A stretch of DNA of 5,408 nt, from contig JAJBTR010000289.1 in assembly GCA_020860745.1 (NCBI GenBank), positions 6,771 through 12,178 on the forward strand. The letters run 5' to 3'. Position 1 is the stretch's first letter; each line of letters starts with the position of its first letter. Below, one piece after another: positions 1 through 5,408 of this stretch. Origin of the DNA: Lachnospiraceae bacterium. Lineage in GTDB: Bacteria; Bacillota; Clostridia; Lachnospirales; Lachnospiraceae. Under the pieces are notes generated by a model, which was not told the origin of the DNA, ran no database searches, and saw only the letters and a list, made by a program, of their open reading frames with translations. Both the position numbers and the translations under genes were made by a program.

Positions 1-1
1 C

Positions 2-382
2 GATGACGAGTGGCTTGTCCCTGACATTATTCTCGTCTGCGATCCGCATGCTATCCATAATGGGCGCTACCGCGGCACCCCGAAGTTTTTAGTGGAAATC
101 TTAAGTCCGTCCACCGCAAAGCGTGACCGGCTTCTGAAAAAGAGAAAGTACGAATCCGCCGGCGTGGAGGAGCTGTGGCTGATCGAGCCGAAAGGGAAAT
201 CCCTTGAGATCTACTATCTGCGAGACGGTTCGTATGTTCTGGAGGAGACCTGGTTATTGGAAGAAGACCGGGAGGATGAGGACTACAACGCGGATGTGAG
301 GATTCATCTGCGGGGTATGCCGCATATTTCCCTCACGCTGGGAGAGATTTTTGACGGTTCCGAGTGGGGTTCGGGAAATTAA
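2..382 (+). CDS. Uma2 family endonuclease-like protein (5' partial)
   Basis: The frame is open from the left edge to a TAA at 380-382, giving 126 residues of a protein whose N-terminus lies outside the window. The fragment begins DDEWLVPDI and contains the Uma2 (DUF820) hallmarks. These are a VPDI acidic motif (fragment residues 6-9), a VCDP turn (12-15), VEILSPSTAKRDR (31-43) with Glu32 as the second acidic residue, and KYESAGVEELWLIEP (49-63). Together they make a PD-(D/E)XK nuclease-like core. Family members are usually about 180-200 residues, so roughly one third is missing. The codon at 92 is GTG inside the conserved VEILSPST motif, so it is not a start. Uma2 proteins are predicted nucleases; their cellular role is poorly defined and no partner gene is visible. 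The gene converges on the MoxR gene and shares the terminator at 605-655. Family assignment is strong, function inferred. Confidence 0.88.
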   Translation, partial: DDEWLVPDIILVCDPHAIHNGRYRGTPKFLVEILSPSTAKRDRLLKKRKYESAGVEELWLIEPKGKSLEIYYLRDGSYVLEETWLLEEDREDEDYNADVRIHLRGMPHISLTLGEIFDGSEWGSGN

Positions 383-391
383 TGATATAAT
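383..391 (+). promoter_or_regulatory. Candidate extended -10 promoter element
   Basis: TGATATAAT is an exact match to the extended -10 consensus TGnTATAAT and lies directly after the Uma2 stop codon. No -35 hexamer stands at 16-18 bp spacing; the nearest TTGACG, at 351-356, is too far away. Extended -10 promoters can work without a -35. Transcription would start near 398 and enter the hairpin-rich region that ends at the 605-655 terminator. A chance match in AT-rich sequence is possible. Confidence 0.3.
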
Positions 392-413
392 GAGCGCAGG
401 CAATGAGCCGTGC

Positions 414-570
414 AGCAGAGTGCAGATATGCAGCCACGTCACGCTGGCGCGTAAGGGGATGCTTATCTGTGCTCTGCTATAGGACGAATGCCCGGACAAC
501 GATAAGTGAGATAGCAAATTTTTCAATTTGCGTGATCGAACTTATGCAAAGCGGGAAATCAGAGATTTCC
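414..570 (+). other. Hairpin cluster in non-coding region; candidate small RNA or intergenic repeat
   Basis: The 222 bases from 383 to 604 hold no convincing gene but are dense in inverted repeats. Arms 414-428 and 464-478 pair over 15 positions, two of them G-U, and enclose a small ACGC/GCGT hairpin (441-444/449-452). Arms 502-507 and 540-545 (ATAAGT/ACTTAT) enclose a perfect 7-bp stem GCAAATT-tttc-AATTTGC (513-530). A further perfect stem GGAAATC-aga-GATTTCC lies at 554-570. With an extended -10 upstream and an intrinsic terminator downstream, a transcript of about 250 nt is possible. I do not recognise any known RNA family. The other reading is a mobile intergenic repeat of the MITE type. 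The structure is seen directly; its role is unknown. Confidence 0.4.
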
Positions 571-604
571 GAGTGGGCACGGCGGAGTTCACGATATAAA
601 AAAC

Positions 605-655
605 AACTGCGGATGATCCCTTTCTTTTTCACATACCATCCGCAGTTTTCTTTTT
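605..655. terminator. Bidirectional intrinsic terminator between Uma2 and MoxR genes
   Basis: AACTGCGGATG (605-615) pairs perfectly with CATCCGCAGTT (637-647), giving an 11-bp stem with a 21-nt loop. On the plus strand it is followed by TTCTTTTT (648-655). On the minus strand the other side reads GTTTTTTAT. Each strand therefore has a stem followed by a U-run, suited to ending both the rightward Uma2-side transcript and the leftward MoxR transcript. Confidence 0.85.
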
Positions 656-733
656 ATCACCGACAGTTTTTCTTTCGCCATATCACCGACATCTTTTCTT
701 TCACCATATCATCGGCAATATACATTTCTATAT
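656..733. repeat. Short 26-bp tandem repeat, about 2 good copies plus a decayed third
   Basis: Units 656-681 and 682-707 match at 23 of 26 positions. Both start ATCACCGACA and end with CTTTC followed by GCCAT or ACCAT. A third unit (708-733) keeps only ATC-TCGGCA and then decays, overlapping the last codons of the MoxR gene, whose stop is at 728-730. The right arm and U-run of the adjacent terminator (ATCCGCAGTTTTCTTTTT, 638-655) resemble the same unit with small deletions, so the array may derive from the terminator. The period is not a multiple of three and no gene uses it. Confidence 0.6.
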
Positions 734-2251
734 CTGCAGCTTCTCTAACGCATCCGCAATCTCCTGCTGCCTCTCATAGATCTGGAATTTCTTATTATAC
801 TTTTCATACTCCTTACAGCTGCAGCGACTTAAGAAAGCGGCGCTGTTGTAATTCACAGTCAGATCGGTCACCAACACCAGCATCTCATTTCCCGTGCCGA
901 ACATTTTTTCCACAAAGTGAAAGAGGTTCGACAGCTTTCCGCTGATCTCTGTGCGGGCCGCCTTCATCTCTCCCACTTCCCGGTCAAACCGCTCTTTGAT
1001 CAGCGCGAACGCATCGCCCGGCCGGGTTGCGCCCACCATATGAATGGCTTTCGCATCCTGCTGCAGCGTCTCGATAACCATCTGATATTCCTTCTTTTCA
1101 TCCGCGCTGATGGAGTTGGCAATATCTTCCCGTTCCAGCATGGTCTGAAGGGATTCCCAGTTGGCGCGAAGAATATTTAGTACCGTATTCTGATCCCACT
1201 GTTCCACTTCACTAAACGCCTTTTTTAATTCCCGCAGCGTCAGAAGCAGCTTGCGCAGCGCATCCTCCCGCTCCACGTTCTCCCGGATGTCCGCCTGGAT
1301 CGCATCGAGAAGCAGGCCGATCAGAGAAAGGTGCTCGTCAAACCCGGCCTTTTTCGCCCGGTCACGGATGTCCGCATCCATCTTTCCCGCCAGGATCTGC
1401 TGCACACGATAATCCTGCTTATACTTCTGATACAGATCATAGTAGGCGGCAAACTCCCGTGCAATCCGCTTGTTGCGCAGGTACTGGGAGATCAGCGTCT
1501 CATCCACGGCAAATTCATTTTCCTCATACATGTAAATAATCTCGGAGAGATCCTCCCAGCCGCGGGCAGTCACATAGGATTTCCCATCCACCGTATTCTC
1601 GATCACATAAAAATCACTCTTTTTAATATCCAGGTAGGTGAGAATAGAGCCATGGATTCCCTTATTCACCGCGTATTTCCGCCAGGTATCGTAGTCGGCT
1701 TCCACCTCCAGAACCTTCAGCCGATCCAGCGTCACCACATCAAACTCCCGCACGGAACGGTTGAACTGGGGCGGATTTCCCGCCGTAGCGATAACCCAGC
1801 CATCCGGAACGCGATGCTTTCCGAATGTCTTAAACTGCAGGAACTGCAGCATGGAGGGCGCCAGCGTCTCGGACACACAGTTGATCTCATCCAGAAAGAG
1901 AATCCCCTCTTTTTTACCGGATTTCTCCATCATCTCATAAACGGAAGCGATAATCTCACTCATCGTGTACTCCGACACATCAAACTCCGTGCCGCCGTAG
2001 TTTTTATGGCTGATATAAGGAAGTCCAAGAGCACTCTGACGCGTGTGATGCGTCATAGAATAAGACACAAGCGCCAGTCCCAGTTCCTCCGCAATCTGCT
2101 CCATAATAGCTGTCTTTCCGATTCCCGGCGCACCGAGAAGGAAAACCGGCCGAAGCCGCTGAATCGGAATGCGAGAGCCGCCGTATCTGTCCGTCGCAAT
2201 ATAAATCTTCACTGTCTTCTCAATCTGCTCATTTGCTTCCTGTATATTCAT
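728..2251 (-). CDS. MoxR-type AAA+ ATPase
   Basis: This is a 507-residue AAA+ ATPase of the MoxR kind, expected to couple ATP hydrolysis to remodelling or maturation of a protein target together with a VWA partner. Numbering from the ATG at 2251: Walker A GAPGIGKT at 40-47; Walker B ILFLDE at 117-122; sensor 1 in ATAGNP at 155-160 with Asn159; a likely arginine finger in LDRLK (Arg177); and a sensor-2-like TARGWE with Arg230. All core ATPase residues are present. Residues from about 280 to the end are mostly helical and charged, without a domain I recognise, which is longer than the roughly 330 residues of minimal MoxR proteins. The start at 2251 is chosen because AGGGAG lies 6 nt upstream; an ATG at 2272 adds seven residues but lacks a good ribosome site. 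It lies 193 bp downstream of the VWA gene on the same strand. No signal peptide or membrane segment is seen, so it is probably cytosolic. Confidence 0.9.
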   Translation of the reverse strand: MNIQEANEQIEKTVKIYIATDRYGGSRIPIQRLRPVFLLGAPGIGKTAIMEQIAEELGLALVSYSMTHHTRQSALGLPYISHKNYGGTEFDVSEYTMSEIIASVYEMMEKSGKKEGILFLDEINCVSETLAPSMLQFLQFKTFGKHRVPDGWVIATAGNPPQFNRSVREFDVVTLDRLKVLEVEADYDTWRKYAVNKGIHGSILTYLDIKKSDFYVIENTVDGKSYVTARGWEDLSEIIYMYEENEFAVDETLISQYLRNKRIAREFAAYYDLYQKYKQDYRVQQILAGKMDADIRDRAKKAGFDEHLSLIGLLLDAIQADIRENVEREDALRKLLLTLRELKKAFSEVEQWDQNTVLNILRANWESLQTMLEREDIANSISADEKKEYQMVIETLQQDAKAIHMVGATRPGDAFALIKERFDREVGEMKAARTEISGKLSNLFHFVEKMFGTGNEMLVLVTDLTVNYNSAAFLSRCSCKEYEKYNKKFQIYERQQEIADALEKLQI

Positions 2252-2257
2252 AACACT

Positions 2258-2263
2258 CTCCCT
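2258..2263 (-). promoter_or_regulatory. Ribosome binding site deciding the MoxR start
   Basis: AGGGAG on the minus strand is followed by a 6-nt spacer and the ATG at 2249-2251. It lies inside the reading frame of the upstream alternative ATG at 2270-2272, which has only AAGAAAAATGGT before it. The downstream start is therefore preferred. Confidence 0.7.
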
Positions 2264-2337
2264 GTTTGTCATACCATTTTTCTTGTTATCTCAGGTTATC
2301 TCTCTTCCCTGTTACACATTATTTCCATGATTTTTCT

Positions 2338-2366
2338 ATTTTGTGGGTTGTTTTTCTATCTGACAA
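2338..2366 (-). promoter_or_regulatory. Weak candidate promoter for the MoxR gene
   Basis: In the 193-bp gap after the VWA gene, minus-strand TTGTCA (2361-2366, 5 of 6 to the -35 consensus) is followed after exactly 17 bp by CAAAAT (2338-2343, 4 of 6 to the -10). Transcription would begin about 80 bp before the MoxR start. No intrinsic terminator was found after the VWA gene, so read-through expression as an operon is also possible. The gap is AT-rich and such matches arise easily. Confidence 0.28.
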
Positions 2367-2444
2367 CCAACTATTCCTCTGGTTTTACCATTTTAAGGGT
2401 TCTTTCTCATATTTTCTCAGAATCTCTGTGTATATAACTCCCCT

Positions 2445-4040
2445 TCACACCTCGTCCTCCCGCAGCACCAGCCGGATCGCCCAGGGCGGCGTCTCGGGAA
2501 TCGAAAATCCTTCCTCGATAAACACGAACGCCGTCTCGTAATCAGGTGCGCGTTCCGGAAATGTGCCCTGCCCGTCGGTAAAATAGATCAGCCCCCGCAG
2601 GTTCTGAAACTCATGACGCGCAATGAGATCATCCACATAGGTGAACACCGGGCGGAAGTCCGTGCCGCCAAATCCGGCGAGCTGCACGTCCTGCATGTAA
2701 GCGTCAAACTCCTCGTCCGTGGTGACTTTGACATCCCGCTGGATTTTGGAGTCGCACTGGATGATATGAATATTCACCCGCTTAAAATAACTCTCCGTAT
2801 TTTTCAATATGTCATAAGTTTTGCGCAGAAACTTTTCCACGGTAGCTCCCTGACAGGAACCGGAGGTATCCAGCGCAATCACAAATTCCCGGATCCGCTT
2901 GTTCTCACGGTATTCCAACGGTTCCACCAACGGCATATTCTCATAGAGCTGCAATCCATACGTATAGTAGATATAGTCAAACTCGTCGTCATTGATATGC
3001 ATCTCCTCGCCGAGGACCGCAAATTTTCTTAAGAAAGCGCCGTAATCCTGCTTTTCCCGCAATGTCTCCTGCAGGTTCCGAAGCAGGCTCCCCGCTCCGA
3101 ATCCCTGTTCTCTGGAAAAGGTCTCGATATCTGTCTTGGCGTGCTGGCTGATGTCCGCCCAGTCGTCCTGACTCTGCCCCACCAACGCCTCGTCGATATC
3201 GTCCGCCTGCTCGCCATCCTCGCCGGTATCTGCCTCGTGACAGCCCATCATGGCCGTACGGGTATCCGTCGTGATTGTATCTCCCGTCCGGTCCGCCGCG
3301 TCCGTCTCACGCTTCGGTATCCAGTGCAGATGATCGTCCTGTTCAAACAATTCCGCCTGTTCCATGTATTCCTGCGCTACGGAAGGGTTATCCGAGAAAA
3401 AACGATACAATCGTTCCGCTGTCAGGGTCGGCGCCTGCTTTTCCATCTCTCGAAGTGCATGCTGTCTCCCGTCCGAAGCCAGCCATTCCTCCGGTTCACA
3501 AGGCACACCCTCCTGTTTTCCATCCGAAGTCGGTTGCTCCTCCAGCTTCCGGATCACACGCTCCCGCTTTCTTTCCGCGACCAGCTGCTCCTCTAACTTC
3601 CGAATCACGCGCTCCCACTTTCCGTCCGAGGCCAGCCGCGTATCCGCAAGCTTCAGGTCGAGTATTGTCTTCTCCACTGCGATATCGCAGGCCAGATCCC
3701 AGCACTCCCGATCCATCTTCTCATATTGAAACGGATGGCTGAAAATACAGTGAAAAATCATATGAAGGAATGCACGGGTACAACGGTTTTTCTCTTCCTT
3801 ATAAGAGTGCAGCACATGGTCTGTATTATAATAGATCACCTGTCCGTTGACGCCGTAGGTCGCCACCGTATCCGCCGGAACCATAGGCATACGAAACAAC
3901 GCCCGATCCAGAAACCGCATGGAAACCATGATCTGATCCCGGGCGAACACCATAATCCTGCCCGCCAGCTCCTGATATTCTGTTTTTTGCTGATCCTGCG
4001 CCTCCATAATTTCGCGCATTTCTTCTGTCATTATCGGCAT
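2445..4040 (-). CDS. VWA-like protein with degenerate metallopeptidase N-domain (DUF2201 type)
   Basis: This is a 531-residue protein with the layout of the VWA-like/putative metallopeptidase family (PF13203 plus PF09967). Numbering from the ATG at 4040: the N-domain has LHMIFHCIFSH with His93, His97 and His102, followed by CWDLACDIAVE (113-123) as in the family. The expected HExxH glutamate is Met94, so protease activity is doubtful. A linker follows, with four 16-17-residue repeats (136-202) and an acidic stretch (about 269-285). The C-terminal VWA domain has a full MIDAS site: DTSGS (391-395), Thr460 in GGTD, and Asp489 in FTDG. VWA proteins bind partners through this metal site and commonly act with MoxR ATPases; one is encoded next door. 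The start at 4040 is chosen because AGGAG lies 11 nt upstream and a promoter -10 covers the ATGs at 4085/4082, so the longer frame from 4130 is probably not translated. The target is unknown. Confidence 0.87.
   Translation of the reverse strand: MPIMTEEMREIMEAQDQQKTEYQELAGRIMVFARDQIMVSMRFLDRALFRMPMVPADTVATYGVNGQVIYYNTDHVLHSYKEEKNRCTRAFLHMIFHCIFSHPFQYEKMDRECWDLACDIAVEKTILDLKLADTRLASDGKWERVIRKLEEQLVAERKRERVIRKLEEQPTSDGKQEGVPCEPEEWLASDGRQHALREMEKQAPTLTAERLYRFFSDNPSVAQEYMEQAELFEQDDHLHWIPKRETDAADRTGDTITTDTRTAMMGCHEADTGEDGEQADDIDEALVGQSQDDWADISQHAKTDIETFSREQGFGAGSLLRNLQETLREKQDYGAFLRKFAVLGEEMHINDDEFDYIYYTYGLQLYENMPLVEPLEYRENKRIREFVIALDTSGSCQGATVEKFLRKTYDILKNTESYFKRVNIHIIQCDSKIQRDVKVTTDEEFDAYMQDVQLAGFGGTDFRPVFTYVDDLIARHEFQNLRGLIYFTDGQGTFPERAPDYETAFVFIEEGFSIPETPPWAIRLVLREDEV
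3435..3635 (-). repeat. 51-bp tandem repeat array within the VWA gene linker
   Basis: Four in-frame units: 3585-3635, 3534-3584 and 3483-3533 (51 bp each), then 3435-3482 (48 bp). The first two match at 41 of 51 bases and both encode ERVIRKLEEQ at their ends. The third (starting PTSDGKQEGV) has diverged, and the fourth (starting LASDGRQHAL) has lost one codon. The units carry a LASDG-type head and a charged, helix-prone tail. They sit between the metallopeptidase-like and VWA domains, so a change in copy number would alter spacer length without breaking the frame. Confidence 0.85.
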
Positions 4041-4051
4041 TCTGTAAAAAG

Positions 4052-4056
4052 CTCCT
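4052..4056 (-). promoter_or_regulatory. Ribosome binding site deciding the VWA start
   Basis: Minus-strand AGGAG lies 11 nt before the ATG at 4038-4040 and 20 nt before the next in-frame ATG (4029-4031). The three upstream in-frame ATGs (4130, 4085, 4082) have no comparable site. Confidence 0.6.
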
Positions 4057-4080
4057 GATTCTCCCCTGTGTCTGGTATTC

Positions 4081-4109
4081 ATCATAGCGCATAAAAGGGG
4101 AAAACACAA
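4081..4109 (-). promoter_or_regulatory. Promoter of the VWA-MoxR genes
   Basis: The minus-strand -10 TATGAT (4081-4086, 5 of 6) lies exactly 17 bp after TTGTGT (4104-4109, 3 of 6 to the -35). Transcription would start near 4074, leaving a leader of about 33 nt that contains the AGGAG at 4052-4056. This agrees with translation from 4040 and means the VWA gene need not depend on read-through from ppk. Confidence 0.55.
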
Positions 4110-4139
4110 CCTTGTATTTTCCCCCTCCATCCGGAAATA

Positions 4140-4267
4140 GTTACTATTCGCAGCCCTTCACCTCACATGCGCAAAAGCAGCCGTTTCACGTCTGACGCAG
4201 TAAAAAGCGCTGCTCATCTTTTTGCTTATGTGGATGAAGTTCCTGCTTCACAGGCTCGGATAGTAAC
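4140..4267. repeat. 128-bp imperfect palindrome between ppk and the VWA gene
   Basis: The outer arms GTTACTAT (4140-4147) and ATAGTAAC (4260-4267) pair perfectly. Pairing continues through 4148-4155 with 4253-4259 (one G-T pair and one bulged C), CTTCA (4156-4160) with TGAAG (4235-4239), 4165-4176 with 4220-4231 (one mismatch, one G-T), and AGCAGC (4176-4181) with GCTGCT (4209-4214). The right arm has an extra 13 nt (4240-4252). ATA flanks both ends, which could be a 3-bp target duplication or chance. It starts 6 bp past the ppk stop codon and could fold in the 3' end of that mRNA, but no U-run follows it, so it is not a standard terminator. It looks like a non-autonomous intergenic repeat. 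Confidence 0.75.
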
Positions 4268-4272
4268 ATATT

Positions 4273-5403
4273 TTATTTCATAAAGTACTCCTGCGCGTTC
4301 AACGGCTCGCCTCCCGCCGAGGCACGGACATAAGTACCGTCGGCAAGCTGCACTCTGGCCTTGATATTGTCCGCCATCAGCACCCGGAAGATAGACAACA
4401 CCCTCTCTTTGATCTCTTCATCATAAACCGGCGTCGCCACCTCCACACGGCGGGTCGTATTGCGGGTCATAAAGTCCGCGGAGGAAATATATACCTCCGG
4501 GTCTTCCTGTCCGAAAATATAGATGCGGGAATGCTCCAGATAGTGCCCCACGATACTCCGTATGGAAATATTTTCCGTCTTTCCCCACACGCCCGCGATC
4601 AGGCAGCAGGCGCCGCGGACGACCAGATCAATCTTCACGCCGGCGCAGGACGCCTCAATCAGCTTCTCAATGATCACCTTATCCGTCAGAGAGTTCATCT
4701 TGGCTCCCACATAAGCCGGTTCCCCTGCTTTCGCACGGGCAATCTCAATGTCGATCTTATCCAGAATTTTGTTGCGCAGACATCTGGGTGCAACCATAAA
4801 ATACTTTGTCTCCTCCATCACCTCGCCCAGATACATCCGGGTAAAGACCTCGCTGGCCTCCTCGCCGATGCCCTGGTGCGCCGTCATCAGGGAGAAATCC
4901 GTGTACAGACGGGATGTCTTTTCATTATAGTTGCCGGTGCCGATCTGCGTGATATAAGAAATATGCCCTTCCGTCTTTTTCGTGATCAGGCACAGCTTTG
5001 AGTGGACTTTCAGCTGATCCAGACCATATACCATCGAACACCCGGCCTCCTCCAGACGGCGGGACCACCCGATATTCTTCGCCTCGTCAAACCGCGCCCG
5101 CAGTTCCACCAGGACATCCACTTCCTTGCCGTTCTCCGCCGCACGGATCAACGCCTCGACAATCTTGCTGTCATTGGCCACCCGGTAGAGCGTCATTTTT
5201 ACAGAAACCACATCCGGATCCTCCGCTGCCTCATGGAGCAGCTTCAAAAACGGCGAAATGCTCTCATACGGGAAAAAGAGGAAGCGGTCTTTCTCCTCAA
5301 TCTGCCGCATTACACTCTGGTTCAGATAAAACCACGCCGGCACCCTGGGCTTATATTTTTGATTAAAAAGCGTCTTCTCAACGCGCGGCGGGTTGCGGAG
5401 TTT
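4273..5403 (-). CDS. ppk1: Polyphosphate kinase 1, C-terminal half (5' end missing, in-frame stop at 5404)
   Basis: PPK1 makes inorganic polyphosphate reversibly from ATP through a phosphohistidine. This frame gives 376 residues; the full family length is about 690-720, so only the two C-terminal catalytic domains are present. Counting the GTG codon at 5343 as residue 1: FPYES (24-28), MTLYRVANDS (50-59), ELRARFDE (80-87), the phosphoacceptor histidine in KVHSKLCLI (His114), IGTGNYNEKTSRLYTD (134-149), VVRG (241-244) and the second catalytic histidine in YLEHSRIYIFG (His271), then SADFMTRNT (288-296). All key catalytic residues are intact. PPK-like sequence continues upstream of the GTG (KLRNPPRV, 5380-5403) but meets TAA at 5404-5406, just past an A5 run. 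The GTG has no ribosome site, so it is unlikely to be a true start. Either the gene is a frameshifted pseudogene, or a base error lies at the window edge. Confidence 0.85.
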   Translation of the reverse strand, partial: KLRNPPRVEKTLFNQKYKPRVPAWFYLNQSVMRQIEEKDRFLFFPYESISPFLKLLHEAAEDPDVVSVKMTLYRVANDSKIVEALIRAAENGKEVDVLVELRARFDEAKNIGWSRRLEEAGCSMVYGLDQLKVHSKLCLITKKTEGHISYITQIGTGNYNEKTSRLYTDFSLMTAHQGIGEEASEVFTRMYLGEVMEETKYFMVAPRCLRNKILDKIDIEIARAKAGEPAYVGAKMNSLTDKVIIEKLIEASCAGVKIDLVVRGACCLIAGVWGKTENISIRSIVGHYLEHSRIYIFGQEDPEVYISSADFMTRNTTRRVEVATPVYDEEIKERVLSIFRVLMADNIKARVQLADGTYVRASAGGEPLNAQEYFMK

Positions 5404-5408
5404 TTAGA

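Noticed and set aside
92..382. Uma2 gene starting at 92
   Set aside because: Codon 92 is GTG within the conserved VEILSPST motif, and conserved Uma2 sequence (VPDI...VCDP) continues upstream to the window edge.
414..570. CRISPR array
   Set aside because: The inverted repeats differ from one another and there are no regularly spaced identical direct repeats.
403..945. Plus-strand open frame of 180 codons spanning the intergenic region
   Set aside because: It runs through the hairpins, the terminator and the end of the MoxR gene, has no ribosome site, and its product is low-complexity.
1331..2437. Plus-strand open frame of 368 codons
   Set aside because: It lies antisense to the MoxR gene, whose minus-strand frame shows all AAA+ motifs. 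The plus-strand product is rich in His, Leu and Ile with no recognisable domain, which is typical of a shadow frame.
3141..3742. Several overlapping plus-strand frames rich in Ser, Pro and Arg repeats
   Set aside because: The apparent protein repeats are the antisense reading of the 51-bp array in the VWA gene and carry no independent coding signal.
4140..4267. Ordinary intrinsic terminator of ppk1
   Set aside because: The hairpin is much longer than a terminator stem, and the minus-strand sequence after it (TATTTCCGG) has no U-run. It may still influence the mRNA end.
4273..5343. Stand-alone short PPK protein starting at GTG 5343
   Set aside because: There is no ribosome binding site at a usable distance, and PPK-like residues continue upstream of the GTG, so the gene is better read as a broken or partial full-length ppk1.

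Overview
The window is 5.4 kb of bacterial chromosome of mixed base composition. The best guess at source is an anaerobic Firmicute of the Lachnospiraceae/Clostridia type. That rests on strong AGGAG/AGGGAG ribosome binding sites, sigma-A-like promoters, U-run intrinsic terminators, and the general look of the polyphosphate kinase, Uma2 and MoxR/VWA proteins. It is an inference from family appearance, not a database match.

Layout. Positions 2-382 (+) hold the C-terminal part of a Uma2-family (PD-(D/E)XK-like) protein that runs off the left edge. Positions 383-604 carry no credible gene. They hold a perfect extended -10 element followed by a series of hairpins, and end in a strong bidirectional terminator (605-655). 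A short 26-bp tandem repeat (656-733) runs into the end of the next gene. The rest of the window is on the minus strand and is read from right to left: polyphosphate kinase ppk1 (4273-5403, N-terminal part missing), a 128-bp imperfect palindrome (4140-4267), a clear promoter (4081-4109), a VWA-like/degenerate-metallopeptidase protein (2445-4040), a 193-bp gap with a weak candidate promoter, and a MoxR-type AAA+ ATPase (728-2251).

How the genes work together. The VWA protein has a complete MIDAS metal site, and the neighbouring MoxR ATPase has intact Walker A, Walker B and sensor motifs. They form the classic MoxR/VWA pairing, in which the ATPase is thought to act as a chaperone or remodelling engine and the VWA protein as its adaptor. 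The target is not visible here. Two details are unusual: the VWA gene lies upstream of the ATPase gene, and the VWA protein's N-terminal zinc-protease-like site has Met where the HExxH glutamate should be. Its linker also carries a 51-bp tandem repeat. The ppk1 gene probably belongs to a separate transcription unit, because a palindrome and a fresh promoter lie between it and the VWA gene.

Points most worth a second look: the in-frame stop that cuts ppk1 next to an A5 run at the right edge; the structured, promoter-and-terminator-bounded intergenic region at 383-655; the 128-bp palindrome; and the repeat-bearing pseudo-protease VWA protein.
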